Positions 19,802 through 30,844 of a stretch of 64,000 nt of DNA are shown piece by piece; the stretch's first letter is position 1, and every line of letters begins with the position of its first letter. Position numbers and translations under genes: made by a program. The notes beneath the pieces were generated by a model, which saw only the letters and a program-made list of their open reading frames with translations, was not told the origin of the DNA and searched no databases. The stretch lies in the NCBI RefSeq assembly GCF_001316005.1, contig NZ_BBBJ01000003.1, positions 1-64,000 on the forward strand, given 5' to 3'. Source of the DNA: Vulcanisaeta distributa JCM 11217. Its GTDB lineage: Archaea; Thermoproteota; Thermoprotei; Thermoproteales; Thermocladiaceae.

Positions 19802-22800
19802 ATGAACCCAAAATCAGTAACCGGGAGTAGAAAAGTAATAATACCAAATAATAATAACACTACTGGCAATAACACTAGCACTCACGGGAATCGCGCACGC
19901 ACAACAATGGACGCCAGTAACATGCCCAAGCCTAGCAACCGTAACGAATGAATCAGGATTAGTATACTCACCAACCAGTGGATACCCCGGAACAACGATA
20001 ACCTTCACAAGTCTACCAACAGGCGCCACTGGCGTAACAGGAACACAGTATGTTACCTACACACTATACTTCATAAATCCAGTAACGGGGGGGCAGGCCG
20101 TGGCCTGCTACAGTACAACTGTATCAAATGGCACCTTACCGCCACCCTTCACAATACTCTCCTTACTACCGGGTGACTACAACATAACGGTTTACAGCAA
20201 CGCAACGGGCGACAATTATTACTACCAGGGCGTATTATTCACCTTATACCCAGGGTTCTCACCAACCAGTGGGTTCTCCGGTTACAAAATAACATTTAAC
20301 ATACCAAATGGAGTATTTGCACCATACTCCTCTGTTGAGGTTTACTTCAACAGTACGTATGTGACCACGGTATCCGCAAACGCAACAGGAGGCCTAAACG
20401 TAAAGATACAAATACCATACAACCTAACAGCGGCCAACTACACAATCTACTTAATAGGCACCGCGCCCTCTGGAACTCCAATAAATGTAACCAGCGGCGT
20501 CTTCTCTGAGAAGTTCTCACTGAGCCCGGCTTTGGCTCGCCGGGAAGCACCGTCTACTTCACGGGCTTCGGCTTCCAGCCCGGCGAAACGGTTAAGGTGT
20601 ACTTCGACGGTACTGTCGTTGCCACGGTAACGGCGAATGGTACAGGCTATGTAAGTGGTTCGTTCACAGTACCATCAACCGCAGCCGTAGGCTCGCACAC
20701 CGTGGTTGCCGTCGGCCAGACAAGTGGTGTTACCTACGTGTCCCTCTTCTACGTAACCGTCGCCAAGATAGCACTGTCACAGACGGTGGCCACGGTGGGC
20801 ACCGCAATAACAGTGAGTGGTTCAGGATTCCCAGCGAACCAGTACGTAGTCCTATGCTTCAACAACGTTGTAGTCAACACGGCGTACACAAGCTCAAGCG
20901 GTACATTCGTAACCAACTTCACAGTCCCGCAGACGCCAAACGGGACCTACCCAGTGGTTGCCATGGCATCACTAAACGCGGTACCCATAGGCTCGCAGTG
21001 CCCATTCATCGGCGAGACTTATGAGGGTGGCTACGCAAGTTCAAGCCTAACCGTAGTACCAAGCCTGGTGGTTAATGTAACGCAGACATGCCCGACCTTC
21101 GGCGTAAGCGTTGTTGGTTACGGATTCTGGCCAGGTACAAACGTAACCGTGTACCTTAACGGTACGTTAGTGGGCTACTCGCTAATAGGCAGTAATGGTA
21201 CGTTTGAAAAGCTAGTAACCTTCCCTGCGCCAACGACACCCGGTACGTACGTAATAACCGTTAATGAGACATTCATGGGCTACCCAACACCAGTAAGTAT
21301 AAGCGTTATGCCACCATACGTGCAGGTCAACGGGCAGAGCAGCGCCTCAGGTATAGCGGGTGGTACAGTTACCGTTAGCGGCGCATGCTTCCCGCCAAAT
21401 AGCAATACGACTCTGTATATTAACGAAGTTCAGTATCTAAATGTAACTCTAACGAATAGCACCGGTGGCTTCAGCGTCAACGTGAACCTACCACTACTAC
21501 CGCCGGGTACCTACACAGTATACGCTGTTGTGGGTAATTATACACCTACCATCACGAGTAGTATAAACGCCAGCGTCACAATACTAAAGCCGCAGATAGT
21601 CTCAGTAACGCCTACGGCGGGCGGTGAGGGTAGCTGCTTCGTGATTAAGGGCATAAACTTCGCAAACACCACGCTCTATAGCGTTGCCGTAACCATAAAC
21701 GGTGTAACCTACACATACGGAATCTATAGCGAGTACGCGAATGGATCATCAGTAGCCAATGCATTTGGGATTTCCTGTAGTCAAAATGTTACGTTATACC
21801 CGAACGGTACTGTGATACTGCCGGTGGTCGTTCCCGTGACCACGCCAGGTACATACACAGTATACGTTAACTCAACAGTGCACCAATCACTCATTAGCCC
21901 CACAGGCGTCCCATCAACTGAGCAGGTAGAGATTGTCCCATCATTCATAACGGCACCCAACGACACGTTATACGCAACCACGAGCTTCACTGTACAGCCC
22001 TCCTACATAACTGTGACCCCAACGTTGGCCGTTGGTGGGCAGCAAATATTAATAACCGGTTACAACTTCTATCCAAATAGCCCAGTTACCATAATTATTA
22101 ATGGCACAAACGTGACCTCAACAGAGGTTGGCTCCAACGGTCAGTTCAGCGTCGTATACACAATACCGAGCTACCTAACCAGCGGTGTGCTTTACATAGT
22201 TGCTGAGGAGAATTACACAAGCTATATTGCCGGCACACCACCGAATGCCGTTGGTAACGCCACAGCCACAGTAACCATAGTGAGCTTCTACATAGCAGTG
22301 CTTGATGACTTAGAAAAGCTACTGCAGTGCTGCAGCAGTGTTAATGCAACGCTACAGCAGCTAATGAGTGAGGTGGAGGGGGGGTGGCCAGCGAGGTTAG
22401 TACGGTGTACAGCACGGTACTCAGCATGAACTCCACGCTGGCATCAATCAGCAGTACGCTGAGTAGCATTAGCTCAACACTATCATCAATGCAGAGCACG
22501 CTCACGAGCATACAGAGCACGCTATCATCAATAAGCAATGCATTAACGACAATACAGGGCATATTGACGGCAGACTTCTCAACAGTAATTAGCGACTTAT
22601 CATCAATACAGAGCCAGTTAACCACAATAAACAACAATGTGCTTGGTGTCAACAGCACAGTGACCTACTACGCCCAGCAGTTGCTGAGTGGTGTAAGTAA
22701 CATACAGAGTATGATACAGGGCCTGCAGACGACGATATCAAGCCAGTACAGCACAATAGAGGGTCAGCTGGGCGCCATTGGCAGTGAGCTTGTCAGCGTT

Positions 22801-23184
22801 AATAAGACCGTTACGTACTACGGAAGCAACATACTGAGCGCCGTGCAGAGCATTAACGCCACAGTGCAGAGTGTTAAGACCGTCGTGCCGAGCGTGATGA
22901 CTGGCTACGGAAGCTACACATTCACGGCGCCGGGTACGTACACGATATACCAAAGCTCAAGCGTAGGCCAGATAACGGTGACGCTGTACTACACCGGCTA
23001 CAGCACGGTGTACATCTACGTATACCCAATACCCGGCGACACAACGCATGTTGTGAAGCTACAGGTGACGAGTAGCATGGGCTACACAGTCACGGTGTCC
23101 GGCTGGAGGGTTGACATATACGTGACGTCGGCATCATCAGTCTCGCCAGTCACTGTGTACTACTCATACACCGCAATATCGTGA
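19802..23184 (+). CDS. secreted surface protein with Ig-like repeats and coiled-coil stalk, frameshifted
   Basis: One gene of about 1,125 residues is split by indels near 19842 (extra C), 20527 (missing G) and at the G7 at 22378-22384 (five or eight fit). A signal peptide (IIITLLAITLALTGIAHAQQ) is followed by five or six beta repeats of about 90-110 residues with the pattern V-x-G-x-G-F-x-P-(G/N), each with a -G-T-Y-x-V- strand, like IPT/Ig domains of adhesins. Next comes a Ser/Thr-rich coiled coil (STLSSISSTLSSMQSTLTSI) and a C-terminal beta domain. Many N-x-S/T sites suggest glycosylation. No C-terminal anchor is seen. Confidence 0.75.
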
Positions 23185-23327
23185 TAGCCACCTAAGGCTT
23201 AAGCACCTAAAAACTCAAAATCAACCCTTATTCCTCTCCCCTCCTCCTTATTCCTCCAGTAATACATGCGCATTAACAATTTATTTTACATGTATGGATT
23301 AAGTAAGGCCACCCTTCCAAAGACCTG

Positions 23328-25747
23328 ATGAAGGTCTCACTGAGGATTTACGCGGTGATTATTGGATTATTAACCTTAATCTTAGCCAGCGCCGTGGTTA
23401 ACGCCCAGGTACTCGTGCCACCACCAGGGTCCCTGGCTGAGCGAGGGCGTGACGACTCAGTCACCCAGCTACCTGGTGCTGCTACTCGCCGGCTGCAACC
23501 CCCCAGCAGCCCTATAACCTGTATGTATTCACGCCTAGCCAATACAGTGCCTGGGCCTCGGGGGGGGAGACGGCGGAGGTTGTGTTCGCTGGTGAGTTCA
23601 TCAATGGGGGGGCAACAGTGGTTTACCTAGGCCCTGGGAACTACGTCGTCGTGGTATACCCAGAACCAAGCAATTATAATGCCTGTCTATCAATCATTGG
23701 GCCTAGCCAGGGCCTGGCCATGGGGCTTGCTAGCCTGCCCAATAACCCAATAAGCACTGGGGAGGTCCTTGGGTACTTCAGCATATCCTCAATAAGTGCC
23801 TACAACAGCAATGCCAGCCAGTACGGGGCTCCCTCTGATGGAGCTAGCCTGCAGTTGGGTGCTGTGATTGTCCTGCAGCTTGCTGACGGCTCAATACAGT
23901 ACTACCTGGCCCAGGACATACTCAGGCTGGAGACCCAGGGTGGGTATTACTCCGTGGCTGACGTGGTTTGGAACGAGACCACGGCGCCCAGCGTCCTCAA
24001 TGGTGTTGCGGGTAATGGAGGGGTCACGGCCTACGGCGCTGATGAAGCCTATGAATATTCAACCCCCCCTTCAGCACCTACAAACTACCACTTAGTGGTT
24101 ACTTAATCATTGGCGTGGCTGCGTCTGGGGGTTCTGCAGTCATAGGCTTTGGCTACGCCATAATACAGAGCGGAGCCTACAGGCCTCCCCCCCAGGTGGT
24201 TTGGTTTGATAACGTGACCATAATGCCGGATTCCCCCCCAGTGGTGAGTGCCTTCATTGAGGCGTACAACGGTAGGTTAACGGGCTCTGGGAGACCCATG
24301 AGCATGGAGCTGACGTTTGGGGGTTACGGAATTGGCGAGGCAACGACATTCAACAACCTAAGCGCCGAGCTAGCCCTGGCCTACTGGAATGGGTCTGGCT
24401 GGGTCTCGCCGCCAAGCATCTACGACTACTCCCTAAACCCCGTGGGGGGGTCGGCCACGGACCTTAAGGTACTGATGCAGGGGGGGCCCTGGCCATGGTC
24501 AGCACTGGGAGGCCGGACCCAGGCTTATTAAGTCCTCAGCCTCCGGCTCCGGCGCTGCCCATGACCTACATCGCGGTTTACAACTCGGTCACGAACAGCC
24601 TCAACGCCACCTACGTGACTCAGCCAGTCACGGTGAGCCAGCCCCCAGGTGATTTATGTGGGGCAGGGGGGGCTAGGTACGTACTCACTGGTTATTACGT
24701 GAATGATGAATTCACGGCAAATCCACCGGTTATTGAGCCGGGCACCTGGTTTGCGACGTATGAGGTTGAGGCCCAGTACCAGGAGGAGTATCTGGTGAGT
24801 ATAGTGAGTCCGCTGCCACTCGCTGTCAATGGCACGGAAACCACAAACTACACGGCCTGGGTTGTGGCGGGTTCCCTCCTCAACCTAGCAATAGGCGATG
24901 TGTATCTGGCGAACAACACCATGTACACCCCCTCAATTGGCAATGAGTCGATTATCGTATCCTCACCAATAAACCTAAGCATTTCCTGGACGCCGAATTA
25001 CTTGGTGAGTGTTGAGAGTGTGTTGCCCATTTACGTGAATGGGTCTGAGGTGATTAACTACGCCAATTGGTTGGCTAGGGGCTCAATACTCCTCATTGAG
25101 GCTAACAACGTCGTCCTAGGTAATGGGACTATGTTCAAGCCGTCAATCAGTAACGAGACAATAACCGTGAACTCACCCACAACAATAAGCATTACCTGGA
25201 CCCCCCCATACTACCTAGTGAGTATTGTTAGCCCAGTGCCGGTTAGGGTGAATGGGGAGGCAACCACGAACTATACTGCCTGGCTTAGGCCTGGCTCTAC
25301 CGTGGTTGTGAATGCGAGCGTGGTTTTCCTGGGCAATGGCACGATGCTCATGCCATCTGTGGGCAATGAATCATTGACTGTTAACTCCCCCCCATTAACC
25401 TGGCGATGGGTTGGACGCCCTACTACCTAGTGAACATAACTGGTGAGTACCCGGTCCGGGTTAATGGGACTTTGACCAGGGTATACAGCGCCTACGTTAG
25501 GGCTGGCTCAGTACTTGTAGTAAGGGCTGAGCCTGTGGTGAAGTACCTGGGCCTCGTGGTGATGCGTCCAAACGCCACTTCACTGGTCATGGTGGTTAAC
25601 AGGCCGGTAAGGCTATTCATAGCCTACACGCCAAACTACGCAAACCTACTCCTGCTCATGCTCCTCATAGCCCTTGCGCTGGCCGTCGTCCTAATGACGA
25701 GGCGCCTAGGCCATGGTGAGTCCTGGGGTGAGGAGGTGCAGTTATAG
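23328..25747 (+). CDS. thermopsin (peptidase A5) with C-terminal repeats and membrane anchor, frameshifted
   Basis: This is a secreted acid protease of the thermopsin family. The signal peptide is MKVSLRIYAVIIGLLTLILA. Family blocks include QYGAPSDGASLQLGAVIVLQ, YYLAQDILRLE, VADVVWNETTAPS and ELTFGGYGIGEATTF. The C-terminal third has four repeats of about 75 residues marked WTPNYLVSV, WTPPYYLVSI and WTPYYLVNI, then one membrane helix (LLLMLLIALALAVVLM) and a basic tail, so it is cell bound. Frame breaks occur near 23430, C6 23499, C7 24063, near 24510, C5 24642 with G7 24666 (these two compensate), and C7 25387. About 800 residues. Confidence 0.8.
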
Positions 25748-25933
25748 GTAGGTCACGCGTGGTTGGGTCGCCATAGCCGCGAAGAGGGCGTGACCCTGCA
25801 ATGCGGGGGGGTTTAGTGAGTGAATTAGGAATTGCGCTGCTAGCGCAGCCAGCGCCAGGGCAATCCAGAGGCACTCAATGCACCTCATAACGTGGTTGCT
25901 AACACGACTCAATTTAATAGTATTACCTAGCAT
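25742..25933 (-). CDS. possible small membrane protein
   Basis: From the ATG at 25933 a 63-residue frame reads MLGNTIKLSRVSNHVMRCIE and has a hydrophobic helix (LWIALALAALAAQFLI), then a segment that may be a second helix. It converges with the thermopsin gene and overlaps its end by a few bases. The G7 at 25805 falls within it. No family is recognised and coding status is uncertain. Confidence 0.35.
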   Translation of the reverse strand: MLGNTIKLSRVSNHVMRCIECLWIALALAALAAQFLIHSLNPPALQGHALFAAMATQPRVTYL

Positions 25934-26264
25934 TGCCGGGCTCAATCCTCGTTGATGTGTAACCGCTATTGTCCTGTTTCGCTGGGCACGGTCACGGTGT
26001 AGGTATGAAACGCCTCGGTGACCCATATTATTAGTAGTGTCTCGAAGTTCGCGTAATTGAAGATGGCCATCACGGCAGGTATGAAATGGGAACCAGCCAA
26101 TGCACCTGTTATTGGCTGTTAATTCACTGTTGGATCGCGTGACTCATCATTAGTGTTGAGGCTTACGTACGGGTCTTGCCTGTTGACTATACATTAATGA
26201 GTCGTTGATGTGGCGATCCTGCTTATGATGCACTACTCACGCCCAGCCTTTGTGTGGTTTGGGC
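25934..26264. other. gene-poor stretch
   Basis: I see no supported gene here. There are no G/C runs of six or more, no clear promoter and no inverted repeat of note. The right end borders an AbrB-like relic, so this may be decayed coding DNA. Confidence 0.4.
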
Positions 26265-26404
26265 AGGCAGTTCACGATTCCGAAAGGCATTAGGCTCCTC
26301 CTCGGTATTAGGCCCCCCTGGATGAGGTTGAGGTCGTTCAAATAAGGCCCCTAAGCGATGGCGAGGTTGGGGGGGAGGAGTTTAGGGTGGTTAGTGATGG
26401 TTAG
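26265..26404 (+). pseudogene. C-terminal relic of AbrB-like protein
   Basis: RQFTIPKGIRLLLGIRPLDE can be read here, then VEVVQIRPLSDGEVGEEFRV, to a stop at 26404. It aligns with RQFTIPREVREEFGIEPLDN of the AbrB-like gene at 29905. The C6 at 26313-26318 (four fit) breaks the frame, and the G7 at 26369 adds a residue. No N-terminal half is visible upstream. Confidence 0.55.
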
Positions 26405-26652
26405 GGTCCTAGTCGGTGGCTTTGGTCTTGCGTGCCCCGACTCGGGCGGTCTCGAATTCATAGATCTTTAGCCCAATCCTCGCCTGTGCACCTGTCCTTT
26501 ACACTCCCCCCCTTGATGTAATCAATTACTCGTTAATTCCCAACCCAGCGAATCCAAATGCCGGAAGTACCTCATGGGTAGGCCGTGGCTTTACACCTCA
26601 GGTGGGTATTAATGATTTGATTGCGCCTAAGCTAGCGCACAACTTACTTAAT

Positions 26653-26850
26653 TCACCAACCCTCAACTCTCAATGACTCACTTCTCCTAGTCTCATACTC
26701 GATGTTTATGATTATTTCCCAAAGTGCGTCTAGTGCCTCGTCGTCGCTTATTAAGCCCCTCTTCCTAAGCTCAATAACCTTGAATGCCTTGCTTATGAGT
26801 CCATCGATTGATTCACCCATTAACTGCCCACCACGTTGCCTCCGGACCAT
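26653..26850 (-). CDS. small helical protein with LIxxDEALDxLWE motif
   Basis: This 65-residue protein probably starts at MGESIDGLISKAFKVI (ATG at 26820). Its core RKRGLISDDEALDALWEIII resembles short SHOCT-like or EF-hand-like helical modules. A paralogue lies at 32407-32597 (RRGLIDKDEALDTLWELLV). It is well preserved relative to its neighbourhood. Function is unknown; both copies lie close to surface-protein genes. Confidence 0.6.
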   Translation of the reverse strand: MVRRQRGGQLMGESIDGLISKAFKVIELRKRGLISDDEALDALWEIIINIEYETRRSESLRVEGW

Positions 26851-27242
26851 TCGAAACCCTCGCCTAGGCTTTGTTTAAAAGCCTTTCTATCCCAAATAAT
26901 CGATGGCCTAACGCCAACAATCTCAATTCAGCTCAGAGACCCCAATACTGAACCCCCCCCTTCCTAACCTCCCCCCCAGGAATCGTGAATTACCCATTCA
27001 GCCCAGCCCTAGTGTATCCTTCCAAAGCAGTACCAAGCACCTATTTAATAAAACTTCTTTAATGCTTAATTAAGCAATACTGGATACAGGACATATGCTC
27101 ATGGATTTACTGGAGTAATGGTAGGGCGGTTGTCTCTTGGCCTGAGGTGGTTAATCAGACGCCTATTGTGCCTAGCCCTGGCTTTAGGCCTTGAGTTTCC
27201 TCGGGGGGGAAAGGCATATAAGTGGGTTTGGAGCAGGAAAAA
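26851..27242. other. intergenic stretch before a candidate RNA
   Basis: No supported gene. C8 at 26953, C7 at 26971 and G7 at 27203 lie here. An AT-rich patch at 27050-27080 and a TATA-like CATATAAG at 27215-27222 are present; the latter is about 25 bases before the candidate RNA. Confidence 0.4.
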
Positions 27243-27345
27243 TGGCGGGGGGGTGGGTTGGTCCCCCATCCGCTGGGAGAGCCTTCATCATGCCTCAGCT
27301 GAACACCGGCTCGCCACTTGGGGGCTAGCCCCACCCCCCCGCAAT
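27243..27345 (+). ncRNA. candidate structured RNA closed by a long helix
   Basis: A 12-base 5' strand GCGGGGGGGTGG pairs perfectly with CCACCCCCCCGC about 80 bases later. Inside it CCCCCA pairs with TGGGGG, and GAGCC pairs with GGCTC. A TATA box (27215-27222) lies about 25 bases upstream and a T5 run follows (27356-27360). Both closing strands contain a run of seven, so the helix is preserved whether the runs are four or seven. I cannot assign it to SRP RNA, RNase P RNA, 5S rRNA or tRNA; no T-loop sequence is present. The identity is open. Confidence 0.45.
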
Positions 27346-27350
27346 CATCA

Positions 27351-27360
27351 AGGGCTTTTT
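27351..27360 (+). terminator. T-rich terminator after candidate RNA
   Basis: A GGGC followed by five T residues lies just after the closing helix of the candidate RNA. Archaeal transcription ends at T-runs, so this is a plausible terminator. Confidence 0.35.
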
Positions 27361-27530
27361 CAGGAAGAAATAAAAGCCTGATTGTTTTTGATTTTAAAAG
27401 CCCCCCCTGGCTTGCCCAGGGCTCACCAGCCAAGGCTTATTGGCGATGGCGTTGGCATTGCATTAAACGGCCCACTCCATAGTGGCTACCCCCCCAACCA
27501 TTATAGCCAATACTATACGTTGAGCCAATA

Positions 27531-29368
27531 TTATAGTTCTGCCCCCCCAACACTTAGTCTCTGGCTATTAATCACCTTATCAACGGTGGGCCTAGTCCAC
27601 CCACAGTACACCTCCTCCATGGACAACCCCCCCCTCAAGCGCCTAAGCGACTTAAGAAGCCTTGAGTAAATCTCAGCATGCCTCACCGAGTCCTCAGCAA
27701 TCCTCCTAAACACCTCCGAGTATTCTCTATGCGTCTCTGCAAGCCTGAAGTAATGCACAGCAATGACCCTCTCCAGCTGTATACCGCAGGTGAGCAGCTG
27801 CAATGCATGATGCTCAAGGCCCTCGTAAGACTGGGAAACCCTCATAACGGCATTCTCCGGCACAGGAAGGGCGAGGCTAATGTAAAAACCAAGCAACGCC
27901 ATGACTAACCACCAGCCAGCCCAGAACAGGTTGATCACGTAGGCATAGAATAAATCACCGCTTGTGTGAATCGCATTAAACACGCCAATGACTATAGCCG
28001 CCGTTAAGAAGGCGATGATGGCCAGGTAGTATGTGTGGTAGATGGTGAAGTGCGATGCGCCAACACCCTTCGGCGTGACCCTAAACCCCTTCCTCCTCCT
28101 CAGGACCCACCAGATGAATGCTATGGTGACCGGTAGGGATACTACAAATTGAATGCCCTGATGATACATGAACTCCCTAAGTCCATAACCATACCTACCC
28201 ATTATGGCTAGGTAAAGTATCAATGAGAATAGGAACACAGGGATATACGTGATCAGGTAGAGTATTGGGTTTATACTTAGGAAGAATACCCTGAACATGA
28301 GGAATATGCTTGGCGCCAGTATACTAGCTATGGTCAGGATGCTCACGAAGAACCAGTAATAAACACCGTTAATGTAATCCAGTAGTTGCGAAACACTTAA
28401 CCTAGCGTTGAGTAATTTCTTAATTAATTGGAAGGTGCCGAGGGCTCACCTGCTCTGCTGCGTTATATAGCTCGGCAGGTCCTTAGGAGCCTCGCCGCCC
28501 CCCACACGAATGGTAAATCAACGTAGACACTCCTGAAGCCCCTCTCGTGAAGCATCGCGGATGTGTATACATCCTCAGTCACACTACCCTCATAGAGACC
28601 GCCGATCAATAACAAATGCCTAACCCTGTAAATAGTACCACTGCCCAGGCTAAACGCCGAGTTCCTCATGTGCCTACCCCCCCTCATTATAACTCTCAGG
28701 AAGGGTATTTGCTGTATCCAGGCGGAGAGGGCGATCGTTGTATCAAGCCCCCGAGTAGTACTGCGGAACCTGTACAAAGGCGACCCTTGGGTCATCGAAG
28801 AACTGCATGACATGCTCAAAGACACCGAGCAGAAGCCTCTGATCAGAATCCATGATGACCACGTAGTCATAATTCTCACCAAAGGCCCTAAGCCAATCAT
28901 TGACAGCGCCAGCCTTAAACCCCCCCCTCCTACTACCCCCCCTCCTGAAGACCTTGAAGCCAAGCTCCTCCGCATAGTAATCAAGCTCCCTCCTCACGTC
29001 CTCCCTAGTCGAGTCATCAAGCACATAGACATCCCCCCCTAACTCGCCGACCGCCGCCTTGGATATTATGGCGGTTTCGGCGACGAGCCTCGGAGACTCA
29101 TTAAATACTGGTATTACCAAGCAATCCTATAATTACCCACACCATTGATTCTCCGGGCCCTACTTAGTACGGCATCTTCATAATCCTTACCCCCCCTAAG
29201 CCAATAGGTAATGAATAGACCCATGGACAGGAAGGAGACGACCATCATTAACACTATGAAGTAGCCCAAGACAATGCCCCCCCAACCCCCCCTAATTTTA
29301 ATAAAGGAAGTAATAACAAGCGTTATGATGAATGGTGAAGAGACAATGAGTGTATTGATGAGTCTCAT
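27531..29368 (-). CDS. cellulose-synthase-like family 2 glycosyltransferase with ferritin-like tail, frameshifted
   Basis: This membrane glycosyltransferase of about 610 residues has two N-terminal helices, then a GT-A domain with VIPVFNESPR, VYVLDDSTR, GFKAGAVNDW, VIMDSDQ (D-x-D) and EDVYTSAMLHERGF, followed by QQSR and about six C-terminal helices. Breaks: near 29118 (missing C), G5 28748 (four fit) and C6 28498 (four fit). The Trp of the Q-x-x-R-W motif reads TGA at about 28447. After the last helix comes a four-helix-like segment with LERVIAVHYFRLAE and IAEDSVRHAEIYSRLL, which resembles ferritin/rubrerythrin helices. It probably makes or exports a surface polysaccharide. Confidence 0.78.
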
Positions 29369-29515
29369 TTTAATTTTATGATTTGCGAATGTTAATTTAA
29401 CTTTTTCCTTAAAAAGCTAATTATGACTTTAATGCTCATGAATTGGGTGGGCGAGATCGACGTGGCCCATGGTGAGTTATTTTGAAAGGATTTAAAGGGG
29501 GGGGTGAGGGAGATA

Positions 29516-29825
29516 ATGGGATTAATGGGTGATTGCCTGCCTGTGACTTCCAGGGTCTACGTGAACAATCAGGTATTGGTCCGGCCCATGTCGTCAAGTG
29601 CCTGGGGGGGATTAAGGACGTGGAGTACGTAGACGTGGTTATCAGGTACGGTGGTGAGGTCATTGAGTTGAGCGGTGTTAAGTTACTTAGGTCGGTGAAG
29701 GGTGGCGCTTCGAGGCAGTTTACAATACCGAGGGGGGGGTCAGGGAGAGGTTTGGGATTCAGGCCTTCGATGTCGTGGAGATAGTGAGTATTAGGCCTAG
29801 GGCCTACCCACAGCCCGTGGGTTAA
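29516..29825 (+). CDS. AbrB/SpoVT-like double-domain protein, frameshifted
   Basis: This is an antitoxin-like DNA-binding protein. Joined frames give CLPVTSRVYVNNQVLV, HVVKCLGIKDVEYVDVVIRY, then ASRQFTIPREVRERFGI and a tail to 29825. Two AbrB-type half-sites (RVYVNNQVLV and RQFTIPREV) are visible. It aligns along its whole length with the neighbour at 29905. Frame changes occur near 29580 and at the G8 at 29732; the G7 at 29604 is in frame. A TATA-like TTTAAA precedes it at 29490-29496. No toxin partner follows directly. Confidence 0.6.
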
Positions 29826-29904
29826 CTTATTGCCCATTTATGTCAATTCCTCTTTGTCAATTCCTCAAGAAACCTTTTTAACCCGGGATTGAACCTAGTA
29901 ATAA

Positions 29905-30224
29905 ATGCCGAGGGGGGGCTTGGAGGTTAGCGGGTTACCCTACGGGACTAGGGTGTACATAAACGGCCAAGTCCTACTGCCTGCGAGTCTCGTGAGGGCG
30001 CTGGGCATTGAATGGGCTCGCTATGCGGACATACTCATTAGGCATAATGGGAGGTTAATAAAGCTCAGGGGGGGGTGCTACTGCTGAGGGCTAGGAGGGC
30101 GGCTAGCAGGCAGTTCACGATTCCTAGGGAGGTTAGGGAGGAGTTCGGTATTGAGCCTCTCGATAATGTGGAGATACTCGAGGTGAAGCCGCTGAGGGCT
30201 TCCGAGGCCAGGGTGATTCAGTGA
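29905..30224 (+). CDS. AbrB/SpoVT-like double-domain protein, frameshifted
   Basis: The start at 29905 lies about 27 bases after CTTTTTAA. The protein reads YGTRVYINGQVLLPASLVRA, YADILIRHNGRLIKLRG, then after the G8 at 30068 (six would fit) ARRAASRQFTIPREVREEFG and EILEVKPL. Two AbrB-like swapped-hairpin units are present, each normally one strand pair of a dimeric DNA-binding domain. The stop is six bases before the next gene, so it is probably an antitoxin-like regulator of that gene. Relics of the same family lie at 16490 and 26265. Confidence 0.65.
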
Positions 30225-30230
30225 TCGTCA

Positions 30231-30778
30231 ATGAGGTTGATAAGTAGCGACGGTAGCTGGAGGTGCCCTGGGGGGGAGGGCATTAACGGGGTTGAATTCC
30301 TCAGTTATTGGTGCGTGGCTCTGGGTTCCTTTAGGGGGGGCTTCGAGTTAATATTTGAGGGCGTCATCACGGATATAGCTGGGCAGCCCTGCAGCCAAGC
30401 CTCAATGCTGAGGTCGTCACTTGGGTAATAGAGGACTCGGGGATTGAGGATTACTTCGACGTAACTCTCGTAAGGCCTGGCTGTAAGACTCCGAGCATGG
30501 TGGTCCTAATACCTAAGTCCGTTGACGGGTTAATGAAGCTGTACAGGCGTGGTCTGGGCGGCGCTAGGCTGGTTAACTGCCCAATACCGAGGCGTGAGGC
30601 CTACAGGGCCTGGCTTAGCATTGTTGATGGGCTCATCAACGCGGTTGGCATTGATGAGTTGCTGAGGCATGCTTTAAGGCGGTTAATAGGCCTTGAGTAT
30701 GGAGGGGGGGGTGGGGGGGTTGAGGAGCCCAGTGACTTGGTGCGGGAGTTGATCCAAGCGTTTAGCATGACCCGGTGA
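30231..30778 (+). CDS. uncharacterised protein in operon with AbrB-like gene, frameshifted
   Basis: This starts at ATG 30231, six bases after the AbrB-like stop. Joined frames give MRLISSDGSWRCPGEGING, FLSYWCVALGSFRGFELIFE, EVVTWVIEDSGIEDYFDVTL and AYRAWLSIVDGLINAVGIDE to 30778, about 180 residues. A frame change is needed near 30405. G7 at 30270, 30334 and 30713 and G8 at 30704 add residues, including a Gly stretch. I do not recognise the family; its position after an antitoxin-like gene makes a toxin possible, which is inference. Confidence 0.5.
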
Positions 30779-30844
30779 TTAGCGTTAATTCTTTGGGTGG
30801 TCACGGAAACTCTGGTTTTTAAGCTCACTTTCAATCTATAATTA

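Noticed and set aside
27243-27345. tRNA or split tRNA for the GC-rich inverted repeat
   Set aside because: The 7-bp acceptor-like ends are suggestive but no T-loop (TTCRA) or clear anticodon arm can be placed.
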